From Zhongshania sp. (GTDB taxonomy: Bacteria; Pseudomonadota; Gammaproteobacteria; Pseudomonadales; Spongiibacteraceae): DNA of 35,498 bases. The stretch covers positions 1-35,498 of the forward strand of contig NZ_JARGNU010000025.1 of NCBI RefSeq assembly GCF_029212375.1, written 5' to 3'. Position 1 is the stretch's first letter. Each line of letters begins with the position of its first letter. The notes below the pieces were generated by a model. The model saw only the letters and a list, made by a program, of their open reading frames with translations, was not told where the DNA came from and ran no database searches. The position numbers and the translations under genes were made by a program. Below, piece by piece: positions 26,482 to 34,330 of this stretch.

Positions 26482-26670
26482 ATGGAAAACGAACACAATA
26501 AGCTCAACCCAGAAGACCAAGCTAAGGTCGATGCCTTTTTAAAGCAAGGTTATAACGAGACTGACCGTAAGCCCTTTAGGCCACTGAAATTATTAGGAAT
26601 TTTGTTTGTTATTGTGTCTTTGATTACCGGCGGCAGTTTAATACTTGCTCGCATGAGTGGCGTTCACTGA
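26482..26670 (+). CDS. DUF3094-like small membrane protein
   Basis: 62 aa: a charged N-terminus (LNPEDQAKVDAFLKQG), the motif RKPFRPLKLL and one hydrophobic span (LLGILFVIVSLITGGSLIL). This arrangement matches the DUF3094 family of short inner-membrane proteins in pseudomonads and relatives, as I recall it. Function unknown. It stands alone between a terminator and a convergent gene. Confidence 0.75.
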   Translation: MENEHNKLNPEDQAKVDAFLKQGYNETDRKPFRPLKLLGILFVIVSLITGGSLILARMSGVH

Positions 26671-26754
26671 ACGCCGTCTAGTGCGTAATTTTGTGGTGTA
26701 CTCGAAGGACGCAATTTCTTGTTACACTCCGCGCTTTTGCGGCGCAGGGCTATA

Positions 26755-27614
26755 TCAGCCAAGCTTTTTCATGTCTACAGCAAAGTAGCGATACCAAACG
26801 CTGTGCTCTTCCTGGGGCGACTGCTTCCAGCCATATTGAGTCGGCCGCTCGGTTTCAATCGCAAGGGTGCCAAATAGCAGCCAATCGTATAGCGCTAATA
26901 AATTACACATATTCTTCGCAGAATTTTTACCCCGGGCATGATGATGGTGATGCTGGGTGGGGAAGGTAATAATATGGCAGAGGCCGCGCATGGTCTTACG
27001 CACCCAGGGCCAAGGGTGATTCAAAAAATATAAATCGTAATTCCAGTTAACGTGGTTATGGGCTGCCCACAGGCCCTTGAATGCCGTGCCAATCAAAAAT
27101 ACCTCAGTAAGCCCCAAGTAAAGACACAAAAACTGGAACCGGAAATTGGGCATGATGAACCAGAACAGCCAATGCTCAACAAAGGTTTGGGTTACACTGA
27201 GTTCGCCGCGGCCCTCGTTACCACCCGAGAAGTGGTAGGGCGGCGGCCGATTTTGTTTAGCTGCTGAAAAATAAATAGGGGCTTCCAGCGCGGCCGCCGT
27301 GCGTAGGAAAAGAAATGGGCGCCACTGTGCAATAACTCTTCAATAAAAATATAGGCAATGAGCACCGGCCAAAAATAAGCCTCTTCTAGCCAACTTAGAC
27401 CGCCTTGAAACTGCGGGACGAGTAATGTGTCAAGCCAGGCGATGGCAAATATCAGCGCGGGGCGTTGAATAGTGCTAAGGCCTAGCGAGGCAATGACCGC
27501 CATGCCCCAGTCTTCGCGGGTTTTTTTGCCGTTGCTATTGCGGCCCGACTGCCACTCCCACGCGGAGGCCAGAATAATAAATAGAATTACTGAGAGGCTA
27601 ACGACTTTGTCCAT
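26755..27614 (-). pseudogene. Sterol desaturase/fatty acid hydroxylase family protein, interrupted by a frameshift
   Basis: Two adjacent minus-strand frames make one protein. The first (27614 to 27192) has membrane segments and the first histidine motif, ELLHSGAH. The second, in the -1 frame, reads RPPPYHFSGGNEGRGELS and on through AAHNH and the terminal diiron motif TQHHHHHARGKN to NLLALYDWLLFGT, typical of the superfamily. The frames switch near 27250-27265, where a run of four A's (minus strand; 27251-27254) could have lost one base. The family comprises diiron membrane enzymes that oxidise lipid C-H bonds. Either the gene is dead or the assembly has an indel. It is divergent from the LysR gene, a possible regulator. 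Confidence 0.8.
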
Positions 27615-27729
27615 GGCTGTATTCCTAATGCGCTTTATTGTTCTAACAGCATAGCGATCTTTGGTTATTTGTAAATTTGATGTTATATATAATAATTATC
27701 CATATTTAATATAATGAAGCCTAACTGAT

Positions 27730-28644
27730 ATGCTCAATTTACGCGGCGTTGACCTCAATTTGCTTTCGATCTTCGATGCCCTGATGCATGAAGAGAATAT
27801 GACTCGCGCGGCTGATCGCTTGGGTATGAGCCAGCCAGCCATGAGTGCAGCGCTGCAGCGGCTGCGCCTCACTTTTAAAGATGAGTTATTTATCCGCAGC
27901 CGTCTAGGAATGCAGCCAACGCCGCGAGCCCATGCCATTTACCCTCAAATTAGGGAGGCGCTGGCCTTAATTCGTGGTGCCCTAGCCAAAGATCAGCACT
28001 TTGAGCCAAGTGTCGATGAGCGCTGCTTTCGCCTACTCGGCGATAATTATTTTGAAGCCGTCGCCCTTGGTCCGTTAATGGCCCAGTTGCAGCAAGCAGG
28101 TTCAGGCCTGACGGTAGAGGCCCTGCCCTTTAGCGGTCAGGAGCAGGATCATTCCCTTAGTTTACGGCGAATAGACGTCGATGTAGTTATTGATTACCTG
28201 CCCTTGGCGCAGGACTATATTTGTAGCGAGTTACTCGCCGAGGAGCGTTTGGTGGTGATTGCCAGCGCCGATCATCCGCGGGTTCAAACTGAGCTCTCGC
28301 TGGAACAATACCTCGCCGAAGAGCATGTGTTTTTACCCCAGCGCAGCCGCGAGCGGAGTCAGTTAGAGCAGGCTTTGGGCGGTAAGCCCCTGCCGCGTAA
28401 AAAAGCGGCGCAGGTGCAGAATTTTTCCAGTATGTTGCCGGTGGTAGCGGCCACAGATTATCTCGCAGTGATGCCGTCGCGAATTCAGAAAATTTACGCA
28501 GGGGCGTTTGATTTACAGTGTTTTCAATTTCCATTGCCGATTGCGCCGATACCGATATGGATGATGTGGCCGGCTGCATTAGATGGGGATCTTGCGCAAC
28601 AGTGGTTTCGCGGGCAGCTGCGGGGCTTGGTCAATAAGCTTTAA
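27730..28644 (+). CDS. LysR family transcriptional regulator
   Basis: 304 aa. The N-terminal winged helix-turn-helix (LNLLSIFDALMHEENMTRAA, then MSQPAMSAALQRLR; residues 8-65) is typical of LysR, and the C-terminal ~215 residues form the periplasmic-binding-like effector domain. The N-terminal VDLNLL and RSRLGMQPTPRA features resemble the NodD/LinR branch. It faces the sterol desaturase gene across a 115-bp AT-rich spacer containing ATATATAATAATTAT, so it may control that gene and itself. The effector is unknown. Confidence 0.92.
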   Translation: MLNLRGVDLNLLSIFDALMHEENMTRAADRLGMSQPAMSAALQRLRLTFKDELFIRSRLGMQPTPRAHAIYPQIREALALIRGALAKDQHFEPSVDERCFRLLGDNYFEAVALGPLMAQLQQAGSGLTVEALPFSGQEQDHSLSLRRIDVDVVIDYLPLAQDYICSELLAEERLVVIASADHPRVQTELSLEQYLAEEHVFLPQRSRERSQLEQALGGKPLPRKKAAQVQNFSSMLPVVAATDYLAVMPSRIQKIYAGAFDLQCFQFPLPIAPIPIWMMWPAALDGDLAQQWFRGQLRGLVNKL

Positions 28645-28738
28645 TGATCGTCGTGTTTAGGCGGCAAGTATTTAGACTAGGGACGTGGGCATTTGTTAGT
28701 CTGATTGGCAATGTGCTCCACTTAGAAGAGGTGTCGTT

Positions 28739-29164
28739 ATGTCTGCTGTTTTGACTCATATCGCGCTACATGTTTCTGACCTAGACGCCTGTATAACTTT
28801 TTACCAAGATTATGCGGGTCTAAAATTAATCCATCAGCGTGAAAATAAGGCGGGGGGCGAGGTTGTTTGGCTGGCCGAAGAGGGCCGTGAGCAGGAGTTT
28901 ATTTTAGTGTTGCTACCAGGTGGCCCAGGCCGTAAGCAGCTCGATACTGATTTTTCGCATTTGGGCTTTGCGCTGCCTAGTCGCGCTGCGGTGGACGCCA
29001 TTGCCGAACAAGCAGATTTGGATGGCATACTCGCATGGGCTACACGAGAAGAACCTTATCCTGTTGGCTATTACTGTGGCCTGCGCGATCCCGACGGTAA
29101 CTTTGTGGAATTCAGTTATGGTCAGCCCCTAGGGCCTGGCGCCGATGCAGCAAAGCTAAATTGA
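28739..29164 (+). CDS. VOC (glyoxalase/bleomycin-resistance fold) family protein
   Basis: 141 aa, two beta-alpha-beta-beta-beta modules. The metal-site positions are suggested by His in LTHIALHVSDLD, His in DFSHLGFAL and Glu in DPDGNFVEFSYG. An AGAGG sequence lies about 9 nt before the ATG. VOC enzymes include lactoylglutathione lyase, dioxygenases and epimerases; the substrate here cannot be assigned. It starts a run of four same-strand small genes ending with the sirtuin. Confidence 0.88.
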   Translation: MSAVLTHIALHVSDLDACITFYQDYAGLKLIHQRENKAGGEVVWLAEEGREQEFILVLLPGGPGRKQLDTDFSHLGFALPSRAAVDAIAEQADLDGILAWATREEPYPVGYYCGLRDPDGNFVEFSYGQPLGPGADAAKLN

Positions 29165-29179
29165 GTATTGGTCTGTTTT

Positions 29180-29659
29180 ATGAAGATTGAAATTGCCGAT
29201 TACCAAAACCCCCAAGATAGAGCTGGGATTGTGAAGTTAATGGCAGCGTATGCTTTAGACCCTATGGGTGGCGGCGAAGCATTGCCCGACGCGGTATTGG
29301 CGAATTTGTGTGATGCTCTCGCCAGTGAAGTTGGCGCCATTAGCTTGTTGGCCTTTGACGGCGACAGCGCGGTGGCACTGCTCACCGCGCTGCGCGGCTT
29401 CTCAACGTTTAAGTGCCAGCCGCTGCTCAATATTCACGACGTGATGGTCTTGCCCGAATACCGTGGTCAGGGCTTGAGCGCACAAATGATTACACAGCTT
29501 GAAGCGTATGCGCGGCGTCATGCTTACTGCAAAATGACACTGGAGGTGTTGGCGAATAATATCGGCGCGCAGCGAGTGTACGAGCGTTGTGGCTTCGCGC
29601 CATACCAGCTCGATCCGGAGCAGGGCGCGGCGAGCTTTTGGCAGAAAGCGTTGATTTAG
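29180..29659 (+). CDS. GNAT family N-acetyltransferase
   Basis: 159 aa from ATG 29180. The acetyl-CoA loop is VLPEYRGQGLSAQMI (Q/RxxGxG/A motif), preceded by the beta-4 strand LLNIHDVMV; the C-terminal block is NIGAQRVYERCGF. It should transfer acetyl from acetyl-CoA to an amine of an unknown small molecule or protein. It begins 15 nt after the VOC gene. A TTG at 29168 is a weaker start. Confidence 0.88.
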   Translation: MKIEIADYQNPQDRAGIVKLMAAYALDPMGGGEALPDAVLANLCDALASEVGAISLLAFDGDSAVALLTALRGFSTFKCQPLLNIHDVMVLPEYRGQGLSAQMITQLEAYARRHAYCKMTLEVLANNIGAQRVYERCGFAPYQLDPEQGAASFWQKALI

Positions 29660-29745
29660 TTTGTGCTCACAACATCTATTGTAATAAACCACCAAGAAAA
29701 GGCATTCATTAATGAAAGGGACGGTACTCGATTTTAAAGACGGCA

Positions 29746-29982
29746 TTGTTCGCATTTTTCTTTGGGGTGTTTGGCGTTCATAAATTTTACTTGGGCTATA
29801 CCAAACAGGGGGTGATTATGGCGCTGGCCTTTCTGTTTGGTTTTGTTCTGGCGGGTTTGCCTTCCCTCGCTATAGCGATAATTGCCTTTGTTGAGTTTAT
29901 TCTTTACATCATTAAATCAGGCGCTGAATTTGAGCAGACCTATGTGCTCAGCCAGCGGCCTTGGTTTTGGGGTCGGATATAA
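29746..29982 (+). CDS. TM2 domain protein with altered N-terminus
   Basis: 78 aa from TTG 29746, the only start codon in frame after the stop at 29713-29715. It contains the TM2 signature ([19 protein letters not shown]), a second membrane span ([20 protein letters not shown]) and the tail EFEQTYV.SQRPWFW. Longer relatives carry an N-terminal OB-like domain beginning with MKGxVLD. Such a start, [12 protein letters not shown], occurs at 29712 in a different frame, so the domain seems mostly deleted and shifted. Start and expression are uncertain; the function of TM2 proteins is not established. Confidence 0.7.
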   Translation: MFAFFFGVFGVHKFYLGYTKQGVIMALAFLFGFVLAGLPSLAIAIIAFVEFILYIIKSGAEFEQTYVLSQRPWFWGRI

Positions 29983-29984
29983 GT

Positions 29985-30695
29985 ATGACGTATCAGCGGG
30001 TAGTGGTATTGACCGGTGCGGGAATTTCCGCAGAGTCGGGTATTAAGACTTTTCGTGCGGCAGATGGCCTTTGGGAGGAGCACCGAGTTGAAGACGTGGC
30101 GACCCCAGAGGGTTTTGCTGCCAACCCAGAGTTAGTGCAGCGTTTCTACAATGAGCGCCGCCGCCAATTATTAAGCGCAGAGGTAGCGGTAAATCCCGCT
30201 CATGTAGCGCTTGCTGAATTTGAGAAAAAATTTAGCGGTGAATTTTTACTCGTTACTCAAAACATTGATGATCTTCACGAGCGCGCGGGCTCGCAAAAAC
30301 TTATTCATATGCACGGCGAATTACTCAAAATGCATTGCAGCTATAGCGGTGTGGTCTATCCAATCGACACCGATATCAGTACCGAGGCTCGCTGCGCCTG
30401 TTGCGGGCTTCGCGGCGGCCTGCGCCCGCACATCGTCTGGTTTGGCGAGATGCCCTTGGGAATGGATGAGATTTACACCGCCCTGGAGCAGTGTGATTTG
30501 TTTATTGCAGTGGGTACCTCGGGCAATGTTTATCCCGCGGCAGGGTTCGTGCAAGCCGCGGCGAGTGTTGGCGCTCATACCATAGAAGTGAATCTCGAAC
30601 CCTCAGCGCTGCAATCGGCATTTTCAGAAACTCGGTATGGGCTGGCGAGTATTGAATTGCCGCGTTTGCTCAATGAATTGTTGAATGCGTCGTAA
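29985..30695 (+). CDS. cobB: NAD-dependent protein deacylase, CobB-type sirtuin
   Basis: 236 aa from ATG 29985, directly after the TM2 gene. Sirtuin motifs: [10 protein letters not shown] (11-20), TQNIDDLH (91-98), catalytic His110 in HMHGEL and [11 protein letters not shown] (145-155). Zinc ligands are probably among Cys118, Cys137, Cys139 and Cys140. Tyr55 and Arg58 in RFYNERR correspond to the pair that gives class III sirtuins desuccinylase and demalonylase activity. It removes acyl groups from lysines using NAD+, often on central metabolic enzymes such as acetyl-CoA synthetase. It is convergent with the MocR gene, 4 nt apart. Confidence 0.94.
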   Translation: MTYQRVVVLTGAGISAESGIKTFRAADGLWEEHRVEDVATPEGFAANPELVQRFYNERRRQLLSAEVAVNPAHVALAEFEKKFSGEFLLVTQNIDDLHERAGSQKLIHMHGELLKMHCSYSGVVYPIDTDISTEARCACCGLRGGLRPHIVWFGEMPLGMDEIYTALEQCDLFIAVGTSGNVYPAAGFVQAAASVGAHTIEVNLEPSALQSAFSETRYGLASIELPRLLNELLNAS

Positions 30696-30699
30696 GGGC

Positions 30700-32118
30700 T
30701 TAGTCGCATTGCGCGCGGGCCAGTGCGCCCAGCGTGGCTAGGCCTTGCTCTAATTGTAAATTCCATGGACAGGCACAGGAAATTCGCAAGCAGTGGCGAT
30801 ATTTCTCGCTGGCGGTAAACAGTGGGCCAGCGGCAATACTGATATTTTTTGCTAGTGCCTGTTCGGCTAACAATAATGTGTCGACCTGCTTGGGAAGCTC
30901 CAGCCACAGCGCATAGCCACCACGAGGTTGCGTTATTTGGGTGCCGTTAGGCATATGCCGCGCTAAGGCTTCTCGGATGCGCGCCGTTGAGGTGGCCAGT
31001 GCGGCGCGCATACGGTGCAGATGACGGTCGTATTCGCCGCTGAGCAGTAGGCGCTCGGCAGCTAATTGGGGAATGGTTGCACTGGCGGCATTTAGGGTAA
31101 ATTTTTGGTAGTTCAGCTCTTCGCTGTATTTGCCACCGGCGATCCAGCCGATTCGCAGGCCAGGCGAGAGCGATTTCGATAGCGAGGAGCAATACAACAC
31201 ATCGCTGGCGTTGTCATGATACTTGGCAATTCCAGGGCGCTGTTGCTCAAAACTCAATTCACCGTATATATCATCTTCAATCAGTGGAATGTGCGCGGCG
31301 CTGAGCATGGCCACCAAGTCTCCTTTGCGGGTATCACTTAATGTGGCGCCGGTGGGGTTGCTAAAGTTGGTGACCACAATACAGGCTTTGACTGGCCATT
31401 TTTCAATTGCTAACTGCAAGGCTTCTAGAGAAATGCCGTGCTGAGGGTCAGTGGGTATTTCTAGGGCTTGTAGCCCAAGTGAGTCAATTATCTGAAGCAG
31501 CCCGTAAAACAGCGGTGATTCTAACGCAACAATATCGCCCGCTTTACAAGTAACTTTTAGGGCCAGATATAAAGCTTCTTGGCAGCCTTGAGTAATGGTG
31601 ATGTCGTCGGCTTGTAGTTGGCAGCCGAGCGCATTCATGCGTTTGGCAAGTTGTTGGCGCAAGCCTAAATAGCCTGGTGGAAACTCATAACCATTGCCGC
31701 GGCAGTGGGGGTGGCGGGCCGCGCTTGCTAAAGCGCGCTCAAGCGCGGTTACGGGTAAAAAGCTGGCATCGGGAACAGTAGCTCCCAAGCGCAGCATATT
31801 AGGTCGGTTGGCTGCAGATATGACCTGCATTACCCGTTGTTGGCTACCGATGAGGGTGGGTTTAGTATTGGGCCGAGATTCGCTAGGGCAACACACCATG
31901 TTTTCAAAGCGAGCTTTAATATAAAAGCCGGAGCGAGGCCGCGCCTCGATATATTGTTCCTGCTCCAAATAGCGGTAAGCGGCCAGCGCGGTAGACAGGC
32001 TGACACCGTGGGCTTCACTGGCTTGGCGCACGCCGGGCAGCTTGTTACCAATTTTGAGCTGACCTTGTTCTATATGCTTGGCGATCTGACTGGCAATTTG
32101 CCGGTAGCGTGGTGGCAT
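30700..32118 (-). CDS. MocR-type (GntR HTH + aminotransferase-like) transcriptional regulator
   Basis: 472 aa from ATG 32118, supported by GAGGAA 6 nt upstream; an ATG ten codons earlier (32148) sits inside an operator-like palindrome. Residues 1-70 are a GntR winged helix (ASQIAKHIEQGQLKIGNKLP, SLSTALAAYRYLEQE). The rest is a fold-type I aminotransferase domain with the PLP lysine at 315 in SSLSKSLSPGLRIGW and NFSNPTG. MocR regulators sense PLP or amino compounds and usually control a divergent gene; here those are a 55-aa membrane protein and a PhzF-like protein. Confidence 0.92.
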   Translation of the reverse strand: MPPRYRQIASQIAKHIEQGQLKIGNKLPGVRQASEAHGVSLSTALAAYRYLEQEQYIEARPRSGFYIKARFENMVCCPSESRPNTKPTLIGSQQRVMQVISAANRPNMLRLGATVPDASFLPVTALERALASAARHPHCRGNGYEFPPGYLGLRQQLAKRMNALGCQLQADDITITQGCQEALYLALKVTCKAGDIVALESPLFYGLLQIIDSLGLQALEIPTDPQHGISLEALQLAIEKWPVKACIVVTNFSNPTGATLSDTRKGDLVAMLSAAHIPLIEDDIYGELSFEQQRPGIAKYHDNASDVLYCSSLSKSLSPGLRIGWIAGGKYSEELNYQKFTLNAASATIPQLAAERLLLSGEYDRHLHRMRAALATSTARIREALARHMPNGTQITQPRGGYALWLELPKQVDTLLLAEQALAKNISIAAGPLFTASEKYRHCLRISCACPWNLQLEQGLATLGALARAQCD

Positions 32119-32137
32119 TGAGCTTTCCTCGTGGGAG

Positions 32138-32208
32138 CTGTTATGCATAACAGATACTTATAATGTTGGTCTGTACTGCATCAAAATAAAAATAGTGTAT
32201 CTGTTATG
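32138..32208. promoter_or_regulatory. MocR operator region: palindrome plus 12-bp inverted repeat
   Basis: CTGTTATGCATAACAG (32138-32153) is a perfect 16-bp palindrome. CATAACAGATAC (32146-32157) recurs as its exact complement GTATCTGTTATG at 32197-32208. The half-site CTGTTATG thus appears three times. On the minus strand TTGATG (32179-32184) and TATAAG (32157-32162), 16 bp apart, make a promoter for the regulator inside this array. MocR dimers bind repeated half-sites in such divergent regions, so autoregulation is likely. Confidence 0.72.
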
Positions 32209-32276
32209 GTTTTCCGTGTCGCGCTAATCTGGGGTCGTGCAAGTCGCTGCACGGATGACGCGGAAAGGAGTCAGTA

Positions 32277-32444
32277 ATGAAGACGTTAAAGCCACTTTTT
32301 TACTATTTAAAAAGCGTACCGCTATTATCGTATTTGGCTAATACCTTGTTCGTCGCAGTCGTGCTGGCGGTGATAATAATATTACTTGCGGGCGAGAGCG
32401 GAATAAGCGCTCAGGAACGGGAGTGGTGGTGGAATATTCATTAG
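32277..32444 (+). CDS. 55-aa single-pass membrane protein
   Basis: ATG at 32277 with AAGGAG 6 nt upstream, and a TAG at 32442-32444. The product has a basic N-terminus (MKTLKPLFYYLKS), one hydrophobic span (NTLFVAVVLAVIIILLA) and a charged, Trp-rich end (QEREWWWNIH). No family recognised. It lies between the MocR operator and the PhzF-like gene, 10 nt before the latter, so the two are almost certainly cotranscribed and under the same regulator. Confidence 0.7.
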   Translation: MKTLKPLFYYLKSVPLLSYLANTLFVAVVLAVIIILLAGESGISAQEREWWWNIH

Positions 32445-32454
32445 GATTGAAATT

Positions 32455-33243
32455 ATGAAATATTACGTTGTTGATGCTTTTAGTTCTGAGCGGTTTGCGG
32501 GTAACCCCGCCGCGGTGTGTTTGCTTGAGGGCGAAATGTCAGATGCGGAGATGCAGTCTTTGGCCGCTGAGTTTAATTTGTCTGAGACTACGTATTTACG
32601 ATTATTGCCTGACGGTCGTTATAGCTTACGCTGGTTCACACCGCTGACCGAGGTCAATCTCTGTGGTCACGCAACATTGGCGGCCGCCCATGTGCTGTGG
32701 CAGCAGTGTGCTATTGCCAGCACTGCTCTGCGTTTCGAAACTCGCAGTGGTGAGCTGGCTGCTAGTTTGCTCGCCGATGGCATCGCGCTGGAATTTCCCC
32801 TCGTGGTGACTCAGCCTCTTGCTGACGATACGCAATTGCGTGGTGTGGCGGATAATATTCTCGCGACGTGTCGCGCTGGCGAGGATTTGCTCATAGAACT
32901 GGCTGATGTCGCAACAGTGCAGAGTTTTATACCAGACCTCGCTGCGGTTTCTGCCCTGCCAGCGCGGGGTTTGATTGTAACTGCCAAGACCGGTGGCGGG
33001 GGTGGGAATCAGGTGGATTTTGTTTCGCGGTTTTTTGCACCGGCTGCAGGAATTGATGAAGACCCAGTAACGGGCTCCGCCCATTGCGCTTTGGCGCATT
33101 ACTGGTCGCAAAAATTGGGCCGTGAGACTATGCGGGGCAGGCAGCTATCTACTCGTGGCGGTGAAGTTGGGGTGGCAATTGCTGGCGACAAAGTGATTTT
33201 GTCGGGGCAGGCAGTGACCGTGATGGGCGGCGAGATTTTTTAA
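32455..33243 (+). CDS. PhzF family protein (isomerase/epimerase fold)
   Basis: 262 aa, near the usual length for the family. The diaminopimelate-epimerase-like fold is indicated by VDAFSSERFAGNPAAV (7-21), catalytic Glu44 in NLSETTYL, the CGHATLAAAH motif and the C-terminal DEDPVTGSAHCALAHYW. PhzF of phenazine synthesis isomerises DHHA, but most homologues outside phenazine clusters have unknown substrates and no phenazine genes are seen here. It has AGGA before ATG and follows the 55-aa membrane protein. Confidence 0.9.
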   Translation: MKYYVVDAFSSERFAGNPAAVCLLEGEMSDAEMQSLAAEFNLSETTYLRLLPDGRYSLRWFTPLTEVNLCGHATLAAAHVLWQQCAIASTALRFETRSGELAASLLADGIALEFPLVVTQPLADDTQLRGVADNILATCRAGEDLLIELADVATVQSFIPDLAAVSALPARGLIVTAKTGGGGGNQVDFVSRFFAPAAGIDEDPVTGSAHCALAHYWSQKLGRETMRGRQLSTRGGEVGVAIAGDKVILSGQAVTVMGGEIF

Positions 33244-33248
33244 GCGTG

Positions 33249-34124
33249 TTAACTGCGGCGGTGCTGGCGATATTCGCTAGGTGCGAGGCCAATGGTCTTT
33301 TTAAATAGCCGAGAAAAATAATAAGCGTCGTCGTAACCCACTGCGCCGGCTACCTGTTTGACCGATTGGCTGGTGCTGTCGAGTAAATAGCAGGCTCGCT
33401 GAATTTTCATATTAATAAAATACTGAATTGGCGACTGGCCGGTGTGGGCTTTAAACTTTTTGGTGAAGTGGTACTTCGATAATTTGGCGCCTGCCGCCAG
33501 TTCGTCGAGGTTGAGCTGGCCGTGAATATGCTCCTGCATGGTGGCGCGCAGTCGCTCCCAGTTTAAGGCCTTACCGCTTTGCGGGCGTTGTTGGCGTACT
33601 AATAAGGCGATGTAGCTGAGCAGCGCCTGCAGTTGATGGCCACCCTGCATAAATTCGGCAAATTGATAGGCGCTGCGGCGCAGCTCAGAAAGGCCGTCAA
33701 AAATGCGTACCACTCGCGGTTGCACGCCAATATTCACGCAGGGGCTGCTGAGTTGAATGTGTTGGTAAAAATCCGCAGCGAGCTTACCTTGAAAATGTAG
33801 CCAGTAAATTGTCCATGGGTCTTTGGCGTCGGCTTTGTAAGCGTGAGGATGATCTGGTGGCAGCAGAATAATATCGCCGCTATTGATGCGGTAGTGTTTG
33901 TCGTCGCACATTAAAGTGCCTTTGCCGGCAATGCAGTAAATAAGTAGATGGCTGTCGTGTTGTTGGCGCTGCATGCGGTGGCCAAAAGCGGCGGGGTAAT
34001 AGCCCATGGCAAGGGGGTACAAACCCTCGGTTAAGGGGTGGGCGGCCAGCTGAGTTTGCACAAATTGCGGTGTGAGGAAGCGAATACCCTGAGGTGGTAG
34101 TGGCCAATCTGAGGTAATGGGCAT
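33249..34124 (-). CDS. AraC family transcriptional regulator with cupin sensor domain
   Basis: 291 aa. Residues ~45-150 form an AraC-binding-like cupin (HLLIYCIAGKGTLMCDD, GDIILLPPDHPHAYKAD). Residues ~190-291 carry two helix-turn-helix motifs (LNLDELAAGAKLSKYHFTKK and VKQVAGAVGYDDAYYFSRLF) ending in the family signature FKKTIGLAPSEYR. It is divergent from the aldehyde dehydrogenase, with two direct repeats between them suited to AraC dimers, so it probably activates that gene in response to its substrate. The ligand is unknown; a sugar or alcohol is possible. Confidence 0.93.
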   Translation of the reverse strand: MPITSDWPLPPQGIRFLTPQFVQTQLAAHPLTEGLYPLAMGYYPAAFGHRMQRQQHDSHLLIYCIAGKGTLMCDDKHYRINSGDIILLPPDHPHAYKADAKDPWTIYWLHFQGKLAADFYQHIQLSSPCVNIGVQPRVVRIFDGLSELRRSAYQFAEFMQGGHQLQALLSYIALLVRQQRPQSGKALNWERLRATMQEHIHGQLNLDELAAGAKLSKYHFTKKFKAHTGQSPIQYFINMKIQRACYLLDSTSQSVKQVAGAVGYDDAYYFSRLFKKTIGLAPSEYRQHRRS

Positions 34125-34173
34125 GTTAAGCCTTTGGATTTAAGGGGTTTTTTTCTAATTTTCGAGTAATGTG

Positions 34174-34226
34174 TAGACCAAAGTCTATGCGCAATATAAT
34201 CCATCAAGTCGGCAATATAATCAATC
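34174..34226. promoter_or_regulatory. AraC-type operator: two direct repeats 21 bp apart
   Basis: GCAATATAATCCATC (34191-34205) and GCAATATAATCAATC (34212-34226) match at 14 of 15 positions with a 21-bp period, two helical turns, as in AraC I1-I2 half-sites. A short inverted repeat TAGAC/GTCTA (34174-34178, 34183-34187) lies next to them on the araC side. The array sits about 105-140 bp upstream of the dehydrogenase ATG. Confidence 0.7.
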
Positions 34227-34330
34227 CTACCGGATTCCTAACTGTGTTTATATGGTTGCCCTATTTATGCGCAGCTGGACGTGAGCCAGCTGAGCTATTG
34301 TAAGCCACAAAAATAACCCGGAGAGATACC

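Noticed and set aside
27240-27270. Programmed -1 frameshifting in the sterol desaturase
   Set aside because: No canonical X-XXY-YYZ slippery heptamer or obvious downstream structure; an indel is simpler.
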